Positions 1 to 7,938 of a stretch of 12,110 bases of DNA are shown here, one piece after another. Origin of the DNA: Bacillota bacterium (GTDB lineage: Bacteria > Bacillota > Limnochordia > Darwinibacteriales > DTU012); assembly GCA_012521805.1 (NCBI GenBank), contig JAAYLQ010000181.1, positions 1 through 12,110 on the forward strand. Reading direction: 5' to 3'. The stretch's first letter is position 1. Every line of letters begins with the position of its first letter. The position numbers and the translations under genes are program-made. The notes beneath the pieces were generated by a model. That model made no database searches, was not told where the DNA came from, and was given only the letters and a program-made list of their open reading frames with translations.

Positions 1-1077
1 CGCGAACAATCTGCGGCATTAGCCAAGGAACGGGGTCCGTTCCCGAACTACCAGGGCAGCATTTATGAACAGCAGGGCCTTATGCTGCGAAATGCGACTG
101 TCACAACTATCGCTCCAACCGGCACCATTTCAATTATTGCCGGCTGCTCCAGCGGCATTGAACCTTTGTTTGCCCTAGCCTTTACCCGCAATGTGTTGGA
201 CAACGATAAATTAGTGGAAGTTAATCCGGTGTTTGAAGAAATAATGCGGGAACACGGTCTCTACTCCCAAGAGCTGATGCAGCGTGTAGCAGAGACCGGT
301 TCAGCAGCGGATATTGAACAGATCCCGGCAGAACTGAGAAGAATTTTAGTGACTGCCCATGATATTTCACCAAAGTGGCATATCGCTATGCAGGCAGCAT
401 TTCAAGAGTTTACCGATAACGCGGTGAGCAAGACGGTTAACTTCCCCAATGACGCCACCCGTGAGCAGATTGAAGAGGTCTACCGTCTCGCATATCAGCT
501 GGGATGTAAGGGGGTGACTGTCTATCGAAGTGGATCTCGGGAAGGGGAAGTTTTAACAGTTGGCAGCAAACAAACCACAGAAGAGAAGCAGTCAACCCAG
601 GCTAAACACAGGCCTCGGAAACGGCCGGCGATTACTAGAGGTCAAACAGAAAGGGTTAAGACCGGGTGCGGCACATTATATGTTACTGTTAACGAAGATG
701 ATGAAGGCGTCTGCGAAGTCTTTACTACTATCGGCAAAGCGGGAGGATGTGCTGCAGCATTTTCTGAGGCAACTGCCCGGCTGATTTCTTTAGCCCTCCG
801 TTCTGGTGTTGAGCTGGAAGAAGTGGTGCGCCAGCTGAAAGGGATCCGTTGTCCCCATCCTGTTTGGCAGAACGGCCGCTTGATTCTGTCCTGTCCAGAT
901 GCAATTGCGATGGTGCTCCAGCGCTATCTGGATGAGAAAAAGGGCATTACCGATACCGAGCATACTGATTCATTAGCAGACAAAAGTTCTGGAACGTGCC
1001 CAGAATGCGGCGGACAGCTGATGCCCGAGAGCGGCTGTGAAACCTGCGTAGAATGCGGATTCAGCCGATGTGGGTAA
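1..1077 (+). CDS. nrdJ: Class II (adenosylcobalamin-dependent) ribonucleoside reductase, C-terminal part
   Basis: The reading frame is open from base 1 to the TAA at 1075-1077, so this is the last 358 residues of a gene that begins upstream of the window. Class II reductases make deoxyribonucleotides using a cobalamin-generated radical and work with or without oxygen. The sequence shows the conserved active-site barrel loop TIAPTGTIS (about 109-135), followed by GCSSGIEPLFAL, which is typical of NrdJ. From about 637 there is a TSCPD domain (TERVKTGCGTLYVTVN, then GGCAAAFSEATARLISLALR). The protein ends in a cysteine-rich tail with two CxxC-like pairs and a final Cys next to the last residue, which probably binds zinc and/or passes reducing equivalents to the active site. 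A linker rich in K, R, Q and T (about 570-640) separates barrel and TSCPD domain. The next gene starts 23 nt downstream with no terminator visible, so co-transcription is possible. The identity is secure; only the N-terminal part is missing. Confidence 0.95.
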   Translation, partial: REQSAALAKERGPFPNYQGSIYEQQGLMLRNATVTTIAPTGTISIIAGCSSGIEPLFALAFTRNVLDNDKLVEVNPVFEEIMREHGLYSQELMQRVAETGSAADIEQIPAELRRILVTAHDISPKWHIAMQAAFQEFTDNAVSKTVNFPNDATREQIEEVYRLAYQLGCKGVTVYRSGSREGEVLTVGSKQTTEEKQSTQAKHRPRKRPAITRGQTERVKTGCGTLYVTVNEDDEGVCEVFTTIGKAGGCAAAFSEATARLISLALRSGVELEEVVRQLKGIRCPHPVWQNGRLILSCPDAIAMVLQRYLDEKKGITDTEHTDSLADKSSGTCPECGGQLMPESGCETCVECGFSRCG

Positions 1078-1100
1078 AATAAACTTAGGTGGGTGATCTT

Positions 1101-2447
1101 ATGCTGCAGTCTCGAACCGCAAGCCTGCTGCTTGTCGGTTTAGTGTTAGGAATCTGTCTGACACAAACAGCAACAGCACAAGAACTAACCCGCGAAATAG
1201 TAATCAACATTCCAGAATTTACCCTGTATTTATATGAAAATGGAATTGTGATCAAGAAGTATCCGATTGGCGTTGGAACTGAAATCAAACCTTCGATTTT
1301 AGGGGAAACGGAAGTGATCAACCGGGTGGAAAATCCGACGTATTATCCGATCCGCTGGTGGGAAAGGGGTTTAGAGCCCATTCCACCCGGTCCTGATAAT
1401 CCGGTGGGCACAAGGTGGATCGGCTTAGGCATCCCAAGCTACGGCATCCACGGCACGAATAATCCGGCATCAATCGGGCAGGCGATGTCCAGCGGCTGCA
1501 TCAGGATGTACAATCATGATGTTGAAGAGCTGATGGATTTAATCCGAATCGGAACCAAGGTGACCTTAATCTACCAAACAGTAACTTTGAACCAAGATCC
1601 GCTGCTCAACACAAAAATGGTTACCATTTACCCTGATATCTACAAAAATAATTCTAACTCGCTTGAGCAGGTGAAGCCCATGCTTGAACAGCGAGCCTGG
1701 ACCGATGTTCATCTTGAGGTTTTAGCGGCAATGCTGGAGAGTCCTACTGGGGTACCGCAGCCGCTGCCTCTGGCTGTAGATTTTCTGGTTAACGGCAGTC
1801 CCATGGAAGCTGCAGCTGTTAGGTACGGAAACAGGTATTATATTCCTCTAGGCGATCTGTTCACTGAAAGTGCTGGCTCTAAGTTCAAAGACCGCCAGGA
1901 TTGGGATCAAGAGTATGTGAATGTATTTGAATTTGCCGATAAACTCGGGTACGGCTGTCTGATTGAAGACTGCATTGAGCTCTTCAGCGTAGAACTAATG
2001 CTGTTTGAGGAATCTACAGGTGTGCAGGGTTTTCTGCGGGGTAATCAGCTGTATATACCAGTGGAGGAGCTGAGTCAGGCTTTGGGACTCCCAATCCCCA
2101 GCAGTTTAGCAGCCTACACTGAGGAATTCAACGGTGTGAAGTATCTCAGCCAAGAAGAGAGCTTGGAATGGGGTATAGCCTTAAGCTGGAGCTTCCCCCA
2201 AAGGCAGGCTGAGATTGCGCTGCCCCTGGCATACTTGGATGATCAGCCCTTGGGACCTGCTGTAGTCCATGATGAGGAGGTTTACGTTCCTATTGACCGA
2301 ATTCAGGATCTGATTGCGGTTCCCGATGAAGAACTGAGCTCTCATTATGGAGTGGAAGTAGTCCAAGCTGGCGACAAGCTGTATGTGCCGGAATGGGTTA
2401 TTCAGTGGCTGCTGCCGGGTGCAGAGATTACCGTTGTCTATCCATGA
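1101..2447 (+). CDS. Secreted L,D-transpeptidase (YkuD) with C-terminal copper-amine-oxidase-N-like modules
   Basis: This 448-residue exported protein probably forms 3-3 peptidoglycan cross-links or anchors proteins to the wall. A signal peptide (1-26, ending TATA before QEL) is followed by a YkuD catalytic domain (about 31-160). The catalytic signature is visible: His117 in IHGTNNP and Cys133/Arg135 in SSGCIRMYNHD. Residues about 220-448 carry several short strand-helix units of the form YYIPLGDLF, LYIPVEELSQALG, VYVPIDRIQDLI and LYVPEWVIQWLL, resembling the copper amine oxidase N-like wall or stalk domains of Bacillota surface proteins. The function of that half is unknown. I chose ATG 1101 because AGGTGG (1087-1092) lies 8 nt before it; an in-frame GTG at 1089 would sit inside that site. 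It follows nrdJ directly and runs into a bidirectional terminator. Catalytic assignment is strong; physiological role (vegetative wall or spore) is open. Confidence 0.9.
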   Translation: MLQSRTASLLLVGLVLGICLTQTATAQELTREIVINIPEFTLYLYENGIVIKKYPIGVGTEIKPSILGETEVINRVENPTYYPIRWWERGLEPIPPGPDNPVGTRWIGLGIPSYGIHGTNNPASIGQAMSSGCIRMYNHDVEELMDLIRIGTKVTLIYQTVTLNQDPLLNTKMVTIYPDIYKNNSNSLEQVKPMLEQRAWTDVHLEVLAAMLESPTGVPQPLPLAVDFLVNGSPMEAAAVRYGNRYYIPLGDLFTESAGSKFKDRQDWDQEYVNVFEFADKLGYGCLIEDCIELFSVELMLFEESTGVQGFLRGNQLYIPVEELSQALGLPIPSSLAAYTEEFNGVKYLSQEESLEWGIALSWSFPQRQAEIALPLAYLDDQPLGPAVVHDEEVYVPIDRIQDLIAVPDEELSSHYGVEVVQAGDKLYVPEWVIQWLLPGAEITVVYP

Positions 2448-2449
2448 AA

Positions 2450-2486
2450 AAAAGACTAAACCCATCGTGTGTGGGTTTAGTCTTTT
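2450..2486. terminator. Bidirectional rho-independent terminator between convergent genes
   Basis: A perfect 15-bp stem (AAAAGACTAAACCCA at 2450-2464, complement at 2472-2486) surrounds a 7-nt loop. On the plus strand the stem ends in TCTTTT. On the minus strand it is followed by seven T (complement of 2447-2453). It lies 2 nt after the transpeptidase stop and 6 nt after the end of the convergent SLH gene, so it can serve both. Confidence 0.9.
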
Positions 2487-2492
2487 CCGATA

Positions 2493-3695
2493 TTAGAGAG
2501 TCAATGCTGTCAGCAGTCTCTGGGCGATTTCTACCTGAGCATACTCATAAACTTTGCCCCAATCCTGGTTGAAAGCTGCGTAGAAAATCTCCGGTGATAC
2601 CCCAACATAATCTGAGAGCAGCACCGCGACTCGATCCATACCCATATCACCTAAAGCCTGCCAATTTTGACTGAGAACTGCTTCTGCTTCCCAAGGTGCT
2701 AGGCCTAATTCCACCAGCTGGCCAAAGAGATTAGTGCGGAAGCTGTCGCTTGCTTTGGACCAGTCTCCTGAAATAATGGCAGCCACCTGTTCAGGGGTGA
2801 GTACTTCTTGGAGAGTTTGGACTGTGTCTTCTGAAACCAAGGAATCCAGGTTTAATGACTGGAGATTTGCTGTGTTCCGCAGGCCTTTTACCAGATTAGC
2901 TAAATTCTGAAGCAGACCGCTTCCGGAAGCACCTTGTTCAACACTCACTAAAGCTACATTTCCGTTGGTATCATAAAGAGCCTGAATCTGGTCTCCAACA
3001 GTGATTTGGTCTACATTTTGAGCAGCACCACTGCCCAAAACTAAAGTTTGCTCTGCAACCGGTAAAGAGCGGTATTGGTTATCACTGGTTGTGACAATAA
3101 TTCGATTTGATGGCTGGTGAATTTCTACTACTTCGCCAGCGATGTTTTCTAAGTTTAGTGCCGCGTTTAACAGTGCAGCGGTTTCAGCCCTTGTGGCAGC
3201 ACGCTGCGGCTCAAAGCGGTTCATCACATAAGTGGGCAGCACATTCAGCTTGTTGACTAATTCAACCGCTGTAAACAATGGGTGTTTCCGATCAATATCT
3301 TCAAATGTGGGAGCCCAGTTGACTACATCAATACTCTGATCAGTTAAACCCATCAGATTCGCGACCACAGCAGTCAATTCTGCTCTGGTGGCAAAATCAT
3401 TTTCTTCAGCGTCTGGATCAACCATCGGCATTAAATGATCGAGCCAGCTGTAGAGTGTTTGCTTTTCTGTTGTAGTCAGATTAAAGCCTCTAGCTGCTAA
3501 TTCAATAATTTCCTCTCTTGTAACACTGCTGTTTGGTTCAAAATTACCTTCGTAAATGCCAGCAAAAATGTTCTGTTCAGCCAAATTGATAATGGCATCG
3601 CGCGCCCAGTTACCTTCGATATCAGGGTAGTGTGCAAAAGCTGTACCAGTGTATAATAAGACCATGAACAATAACACTATTGGTAGCTTCTTCAT
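2493..3695 (-). CDS. Secreted SLH-domain surface protein with a C-terminal threefold helical repeat
   Basis: The 400-residue product has a signal peptide (1-21, MKKLPIVLLF core, cleavage after TAFA). Two to three SLH-type units follow at about 22-72, 100-116 and 128-182 (HYPDIEGNWARDAI, FATRAELTAVVANLMGL, FEDIDRKHPLFTAVELV, RAATRAETAALLNAAL); these normally bind pyruvylated secondary wall polymers. Residues 187-255 look like a small beta domain (GEVVEIHQPSNRIIVTT, then VGDQIQALYDTNGNV). From 299 to 400 three copies of a roughly 34-residue helical unit can be aligned. It lies on the minus strand, converging with the L,D-transpeptidase and divergent from polA. AAAGGAG (complement of 3707-3713) precedes ATG 3695 by 11 nt; TTG 3698 would give 8 nt and one more residue, and GTG 3716 lies upstream of that site. 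It is probably a surface-anchored structural or wall-associated protein; no catalytic motif is seen. Confidence 0.88.
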   Translation of the reverse strand: MKKLPIVLLFMVLLYTGTAFAHYPDIEGNWARDAIINLAEQNIFAGIYEGNFEPNSSVTREEIIELAARGFNLTTTEKQTLYSWLDHLMPMVDPDAEENDFATRAELTAVVANLMGLTDQSIDVVNWAPTFEDIDRKHPLFTAVELVNKLNVLPTYVMNRFEPQRAATRAETAALLNAALNLENIAGEVVEIHQPSNRIIVTTSDNQYRSLPVAEQTLVLGSGAAQNVDQITVGDQIQALYDTNGNVALVSVEQGASGSGLLQNLANLVKGLRNTANLQSLNLDSLVSEDTVQTLQEVLTPEQVAAIISGDWSKASDSFRTNLFGQLVELGLAPWEAEAVLSQNWQALGDMGMDRVAVLLSDYVGVSPEIFYAAFNQDWGKVYEYAQVEIAQRLLTALTL

Positions 3696-3722
3696 CAATG
3701 GTTCGTCTCCTTTCACAAGTTA

Positions 3723-3789
3723 GTTACGAATTACATCTTACACCTTCTAGTTCGCATTTTACAAGGGGATCCCTCTATGTAATAGTAAC
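3723..3789. repeat. Imperfect inverted repeat in the SLH/polA divergent region
   Basis: The left arm GTTACGAATTACAT (3723-3736) and the right arm ATGTAATAGTAAC (3777-3789) are reverse complements except for GA against T in the middle. They are separated by 40 nt that contain the palindrome GGGATCCC. The arms flank the proposed SLH promoter. They could be a paired operator or chance similarity in AT-rich DNA; the sequence alone does not decide. Confidence 0.5.
3735..3764 (-). promoter_or_regulatory. Possible sigma-A type promoter for the SLH gene
   Basis: Read on the minus strand, TTGTAA (complement of 3759-3764) and TAAGAT (complement of 3735-3740) are separated by 18 nt. Each matches the sigma-A consensus at 4 of 6 positions. 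The -10 box lies about 40 nt before the SLH start codon and overlaps one arm of an inverted repeat. This is a weak match, proposed because the spacing and position fit. Confidence 0.3.
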
Positions 3790-3829
3790 CTTTACTGTTA
3801 AGTTTTGGACTCAGTGGTCGGGGATGGAA

Positions 3830-3848
3830 AAATAAAAGGTTTTTATTT
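3830..3848. repeat. Short AT-only inverted repeat upstream of polA
   Basis: AAATAAAA (3830-3837) and TTTTATTT (3841-3848) are perfect reverse complements around the loop GGT, 42 nt before the polA start. The stem has no G-C pair and would be weak in RNA. It may only reflect an AT-rich promoter region. I found no convincing -35/-10 pair for polA between 3765 and 3890. Confidence 0.4.
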
Positions 3849-3890
3849 GAAAATGTGGAAAATGTTAGGGAAGAAATGGGGGAAAAAACT

Positions 3891-6494
3891 ATGGAACGGA
3901 CTTTATTTCTAATTGATGGTAATAGTTTATTGAATCGAGCATATTATGCGCTTCCACCCCTGACTACCGTCCGCGGGGTCCCGACAAATGCAGTCTATGG
4001 ATTTACCACGATACTGCTGCGGCTGGAGGAAGATTACCATCCGTCTAAGATTTACGTTGCTTTTGATGTTTCCGCGCCCACATTTCGCCACGAAGCTTAC
4101 AAGGATTACAAGGCTAACCGCACAGGTATGCCTGATGATCTGAAACCCCAGGTGGATTTGTTAAAACAGGTTTTAGATGCCTGGGGCATTAAAAGGTTAG
4201 AGCTGGCTGGATATGAGGCTGATGATATTATTGGGACTGCTGCTAAAAAAGCAGAAGCTCTAGGCTACAAGGTGTACATAGTGACTGGTGATCGGGATGC
4301 GCTGCAGCTGATCTCGGATCAGACGACAGTGCTGTTGACCAAGCGGGGAATAAAAGAAATAGAAGCAGTGGATCGGACCCGTCTCTATGAGCAGTACCAG
4401 CTTACACCGGAGCAGATTATTGACTTGAAAGGTTTGATGGGGGATTCCTCCGATAACATACCCGGGGTTCCTGGTGTGGGCGAAAAAACAGCTCTTAAGC
4501 TGCTCCATAAACACAACTCAATTGCTGAGCTATATCAGAATCTTGATCAGGAAAAGGGGAAATTGAAGGAGCGGCTGGAAGCCAATAAGGAGCAGGCACT
4601 CCTCAGCCGCGAGTTAGCCGCGATCGACTGCCAGGTGCCGCTGGAAATCGATTTTGATACAGAACCGGAGCGGGATGCGGAGCAGCTGATTGCTCTGTTT
4701 CAGGAGCTTGAATTTGCCAGCTTAATTGAGCGTTTGGCTCAGGATAATGAGCACCTTGCTGAGCTGGCGCGGCAGGCGGAAACAGCGGAACCGGAGATTC
4801 AAGTGGAGTACAGCATCTTTAAGCCTGAGAAAACAGACGAGTTTGCTGCAGATCTGAAGCAAACAGAAAAGTGCGGTGTTTACTGCTCCGATGAGGATTT
4901 AGCGGTAGCGCTGGGTAAACAGCTCTGGTATATTGATCCAAAGCATTGGAACGCAGCTTTGGCGGTACTCAAACAGCTCGGCTCTGGGCTTGAGCTGTTC
5001 TGCAGTGATGCCAAAAGGTTTTACAAGCTGTATGATGGAAACGGCATAGATTTAGACTGGTTTAAGATTGCTGGCGATGTATCCATTGCCGGATATATTT
5101 TAGATCCAGTTGGATCCCATGATTTATCGATTCTATCAGTCCGCTATCTAAACCTACCTCCCCTTTCAGAAGTGGGACCGGTGCCGCAGCAGGCAGCGGA
5201 AAAGGCTCAGCGGGTACTGCTGTTGGGCGAAAGGCTGAATGCTGAGATTGAAGCGGAAGGGATGGCCCATCTCTACCAGGATGTGGAGCTGCCCCTGGCT
5301 AAGGTTTTAGCTAAAATGGAGCTGACTGGAATTAGGTGCAATCCTGATAAGCTGAAGCAGATTTCCCAGGAGCTGGAAGCGGTTTTAAATCAGCTGACTG
5401 AGGAAATTTATGAGATTGCTGGTGAGGAGTTCAATATTAATTCCCCCAAGCAGCTGGCGGTGATCCTGTTTGATAAACTCGGTCTGCCAGTTTTAAAAAG
5501 GACTAAGACAGGACCTTCGACTAGTGCGGAAGTGTTGGAGCAGCTGAGCTATCATCCAATAGTAGACAAACTGCTGACATACAGACAGCTCACTAAGTTA
5601 AAATCCACTTACGCCGATGCCCTGGTAAACTTAATCAATCCTGATACCGATCGGATTCATACTACTTTTAATCAAACTATTACTGCTACCGGGCGTTTAA
5701 GCAGTGCCAACCCCAATCTGCAGAACATACCGATCCGCACCGCTGAAGGGCGGAGAATCCGGGGAGCATTTGAACCTAGGGAAGGGTGGTACCTGTTAAC
5801 TGCGGATTATTCCCAAATTGAACTGCGGGTGCTGGCCCACATTTCTGGTGATCCAGGGTTGGTGGAGGCATTTCGGTCTGGAGCTGACATCCACCGGCGC
5901 ACTGCCGCAGAGATCCTGCAGATTCCCATGGAGGAAGTTACTGATGCGGATCGGGATTCGGCAAAAGCAATTAACTTCGGGATTATTTATGGGATCAGCA
6001 GCTACGGTCTGGCGAAAGGGACTAAGTTATCGCAGGCTCAAGCTCAGCAGTACATTGATAGCTATTTTGCCCGCTATCCCCAGGTTAAGGCTTATTTAGA
6101 CAGTGCGATTGCAGCAGCTAAAACCAAGGGCTATGTTACCACTCTGCTCAACCGGCGGCGTTATCTGCCGGAGATTAAGAGCAAGAACTATCAGCGGCGT
6201 TCATTTGCTGAGAGAACAGCGATGAACACACCGATTCAGGGCAGTGCTGCAGATATTATCAAGCTTGCCATGCTGAAAATCGATCAGGTTTTAGCCGAGC
6301 AGAACCTGAAAACCCAAATGCTGCTGCAGGTCCATGACGAGCTGGTATTTGAAGTGCCGCCGGAGGAGTTGGAGCTGGCAGCAGGTCTGGTAAAAGAAAA
6401 TATGGAATCAGTGCTGGAATTAAAAGTGCCCCTAAAGGTAGATATTAAGGTTGGGAAAGATTGGGAACAGGTTGAAACATTCGAGGTGAAATAA
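3891..6494 (+). CDS. polA: DNA polymerase I, with a degenerate 3'-5' exonuclease domain
   Basis: Pol I (867 residues) fills gaps in excision repair and removes Okazaki primers. The N-terminal 5'-3' nuclease (about 1-290) begins TLFLIDGNSLLNRAYYALPP and has FDVSAPTFRHEAYKDYKANR, GYEADDIIGTA, VTGDRDALQL and the helix-hairpin-helix GVPGVGEKTALKLL. The middle domain (about 300-470) keeps the fold order (SIAGYILDP, HDLSILSVRYL) but lacks the DxE and other metal-binding acids of proofreading enzymes, so it is probably inactive, as in Bacillus subtilis and Taq Pol I. The polymerase domain carries motif A DYSQIELR (Asp639), motif B R688-K692-F696-Y700 in the O helix, and motif C HDE (815-817). ATG 3891 is chosen because GGGGGA (3878-3883) precedes it by 7 nt and the product then starts like other Pol I proteins; GTG 3855 and ATG 3876 are in-frame alternatives. 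It is the first gene of a long plus-strand cluster, one base before mutM. Confidence 0.97.
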   Translation: MERTLFLIDGNSLLNRAYYALPPLTTVRGVPTNAVYGFTTILLRLEEDYHPSKIYVAFDVSAPTFRHEAYKDYKANRTGMPDDLKPQVDLLKQVLDAWGIKRLELAGYEADDIIGTAAKKAEALGYKVYIVTGDRDALQLISDQTTVLLTKRGIKEIEAVDRTRLYEQYQLTPEQIIDLKGLMGDSSDNIPGVPGVGEKTALKLLHKHNSIAELYQNLDQEKGKLKERLEANKEQALLSRELAAIDCQVPLEIDFDTEPERDAEQLIALFQELEFASLIERLAQDNEHLAELARQAETAEPEIQVEYSIFKPEKTDEFAADLKQTEKCGVYCSDEDLAVALGKQLWYIDPKHWNAALAVLKQLGSGLELFCSDAKRFYKLYDGNGIDLDWFKIAGDVSIAGYILDPVGSHDLSILSVRYLNLPPLSEVGPVPQQAAEKAQRVLLLGERLNAEIEAEGMAHLYQDVELPLAKVLAKMELTGIRCNPDKLKQISQELEAVLNQLTEEIYEIAGEEFNINSPKQLAVILFDKLGLPVLKRTKTGPSTSAEVLEQLSYHPIVDKLLTYRQLTKLKSTYADALVNLINPDTDRIHTTFNQTITATGRLSSANPNLQNIPIRTAEGRRIRGAFEPREGWYLLTADYSQIELRVLAHISGDPGLVEAFRSGADIHRRTAAEILQIPMEEVTDADRDSAKAINFGIIYGISSYGLAKGTKLSQAQAQQYIDSYFARYPQVKAYLDSAIAAAKTKGYVTTLLNRRRYLPEIKSKNYQRRSFAERTAMNTPIQGSAADIIKLAMLKIDQVLAEQNLKTQMLLQVHDELVFEVPPEELELAAGLVKENMESVLELKVPLKVDIKVGKDWEQVETFEVK
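6483..6488 (+). promoter_or_regulatory. Ribosome binding site that fixes the TTG start of mutM
   Basis: GAGGTG lies inside the last codons of polA, 7 nt before TTG 6496. No ATG or GTG in this frame could give the obligatory N-terminal Pro-Glu, so this site and the family rule together fix the start. Confidence 0.8.
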
Positions 6495-6495
6495 A

Positions 6496-7341
6496 TTGCC
6501 GGAACTGCCAGAAGTAGAAACGGTTCGACGTACTTTAACGCCGGTTGTCAAAAACCAGGTAATTGCGGAGTGTGAAGTGTTCTATCCGCGGCTCCTGCCC
6601 CGCAACACAGTTGAGGTTTTCTGCGCTCAGATAATTAACCGCAAAATTACAGATATTAAGCGCAGAGGCAAATATTTGCTGTTTGAGCTTGACTCGCCGC
6701 TGCGGATGATTGTGCATCTTAGGATGACAGGGCAGTTGGTTTATCAGCCGGAACAAAATCTGCCACTGGCGAAGCACACATCTGCCCGTTTTATATTTAA
6801 AAATAAGGGTGAGCTGCGCTTTGTTGACCAGCGCAAGTTCGGGACCATCTATCTGCTTCCAGAAGCGCAGTACCACCAAATTCATGGTTTGTACACTTTG
6901 GGACCTGAACCCCTTGGGGAAGATTTTACTGTTGACACCCTAGCGGATAAGGTGCAATCAGTCAGAGCAGTTAAGACAATTCTGCTTGATCAGTCGAAAA
7001 TTGCTGGTTTGGGCAATATTTATGCTGATGAAGCTTTGTTCAGGGCTAAAATCCATCCCTTAAAGCCTGGCAGCCGCTTGACAGAAGCAGAAATTGCGGC
7101 GCTGCACCACAGCATTAGAGCGGTGCTGAGGGAAGCAATCGCTGAGCACGGCACTACCATTAAAGATTACCGCACCGGCAGCGGCGATACTGGTAATTTC
7201 CAAAATAAGCTGTTGGTTTACCGCCGAACAGGTAAACCCTGCCCCAACTGCAGTACACCAGTAGAAAGGATCAAAGTGGGGGGCCGAAGCACCCATTTCT
7301 GTCCCCACTGCCAGAGGTGGGATCAAGATTGTACGGATTGA
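6496..7341 (+). CDS. mutM: Formamidopyrimidine-DNA glycosylase (Fpg/MutM)
   Basis: This bifunctional glycosylase/AP lyase removes 8-oxoguanine and ring-opened purines. The 281-residue product starts MPELPEVETVRRTL; after Met removal the N-terminal Pro is the Schiff-base nucleophile and the next Glu the acid catalyst. Lys59 in RGKYLLFEL corresponds to E. coli Lys57. GLGNIYADEALF belongs to the helix-two-turns-helix region. The C-terminal zinc finger uses Cys249, 252, 269 and 272 with the DNA-contacting Arg264 in GGRSTHFCPHC. The start is a TTG one base after the polA stop, required because the family N-terminus must be Pro-Glu. The zinc finger is followed by WDQDCTD, and its coding DNA overlaps the beginning of coaE. 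The polA-mutM-coaE order is the conserved Bacillota arrangement. All catalytic residues are present, so it is expected to be active. Confidence 0.97.
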   Translation: MPELPEVETVRRTLTPVVKNQVIAECEVFYPRLLPRNTVEVFCAQIINRKITDIKRRGKYLLFELDSPLRMIVHLRMTGQLVYQPEQNLPLAKHTSARFIFKNKGELRFVDQRKFGTIYLLPEAQYHQIHGLYTLGPEPLGEDFTVDTLADKVQSVRAVKTILLDQSKIAGLGNIYADEALFRAKIHPLKPGSRLTEAEIAALHHSIRAVLREAIAEHGTTIKDYRTGSGDTGNFQNKLLVYRRTGKPCPNCSTPVERIKVGGRSTHFCPHCQRWDQDCTD

Positions 7342-7910
7342 CAGGGTCGATCGCAACAGGAAAAAGTACAGTGGCAGCAATGCTCAGAGAGCTGGGAGCT
7401 GTGGTGCTTGATGCAGATCAGATTGCTAGGGAAGTGGTAGCAGTGGGCGAACCAGGCTGGAAGCAGGTCGCGGAAGCCTTTCCCGATGTAATTGGGGAGG
7501 ACGGCACAATCGACCGCAGAAAGCTGGGCAGGCTGGTCTTTGCTGATGCGCAGCAGCGGCGGAAACTGGAAGCAATTATTCATCCCTTAGTATTCGAGCG
7601 GATTAAAACTCAGGGACAGCTACTGGAGCAGGATAATCAGATCGTTTTTGCAGATATTCCTTTATTATACGAGACCAACAGTCACACCTGGTTGGATTGG
7701 GTAGTGGTGGTCTATGTGCCCCAGGAGGTCCAGCTGAGACGTTTAATCCAGCGGGATAAGTTATCGGAAGCAGAGGCATGGAGCCGAATCCAGGCGCAAA
7801 TGTCTATCGAGGAAAAGCGGAAACTTGCCGACTATGTCATCGACAACAGTGGTTCCCTTGCTGAAACTAAAGTTCAAGTTGACAGATTATGGCATCAAAT
7901 AATAGAATGA
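7317..7910 (+). CDS. coaE: Dephospho-CoA kinase
   Basis: CoaE phosphorylates the 3'-hydroxyl of dephospho-CoA, the last step of CoA synthesis, in the cytosol. The 197 residues are normal length. The P-loop GSIATGKST (10-18) follows the first strand RLYGLTG; DADQIAREVV (32-41), HPLVFERI (89-96), DIPLLYE (113-119), RRLIQRD (141-147), the lid segment RIQAQM (157-162) and ADYVIDNSGS are all typical of the family. The start is uncertain. GTG 7317 gives a complete first strand but overlaps mutM by 25 nt and has no good ribosome site. TTG 7329 has AGAGGTGG (7313-7320) 8 nt upstream but begins M-Y-GLTG, which is short for the family. Either way the gene overlaps mutM, implying coupled translation. 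The product is clear; only the first four residues are in doubt. Confidence 0.94.
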   Translation: MGSRLYGLTGSIATGKSTVAAMLRELGAVVLDADQIAREVVAVGEPGWKQVAEAFPDVIGEDGTIDRRKLGRLVFADAQQRRKLEAIIHPLVFERIKTQGQLLEQDNQIVFADIPLLYETNSHTWLDWVVVVYVPQEVQLRRLIQRDKLSEAEAWSRIQAQMSIEEKRKLADYVIDNSGSLAETKVQVDRLWHQIIE

Positions 7911-7926
7911 GGAATAGAGTAAACCC

Positions 7927-7932
7927 GGGGGG
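7927..7932 (+). promoter_or_regulatory. G-run ribosome binding site before a TTG start
   Basis: Six G in a row lie 6 nt before TTG 7939. The next in-frame ATG (8002) would delete the whole hydrophobic anchor, so this site supports the TTG start. Confidence 0.6.
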
Positions 7933-7938
7933 CTGTTT

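Noticed and set aside
560..784. Shifted-frame reading frame of 74 codons inside nrdJ
   Set aside because: It lies within the strongly conserved nrdJ frame, has no ribosome site and no recognisable product.
3805..3833. TTGGAC and AAAAAT 17 nt apart as a polA promoter
   Set aside because: Only 3 of 6 and 4 of 6 consensus matches in an AT-rich stretch; too weak to list as a feature.
5818..6099. Shifted-frame reading frame of 93 codons inside polA
   Set aside because: It overlaps polymerase motifs A and B of polA and has low-complexity content without any family signature.
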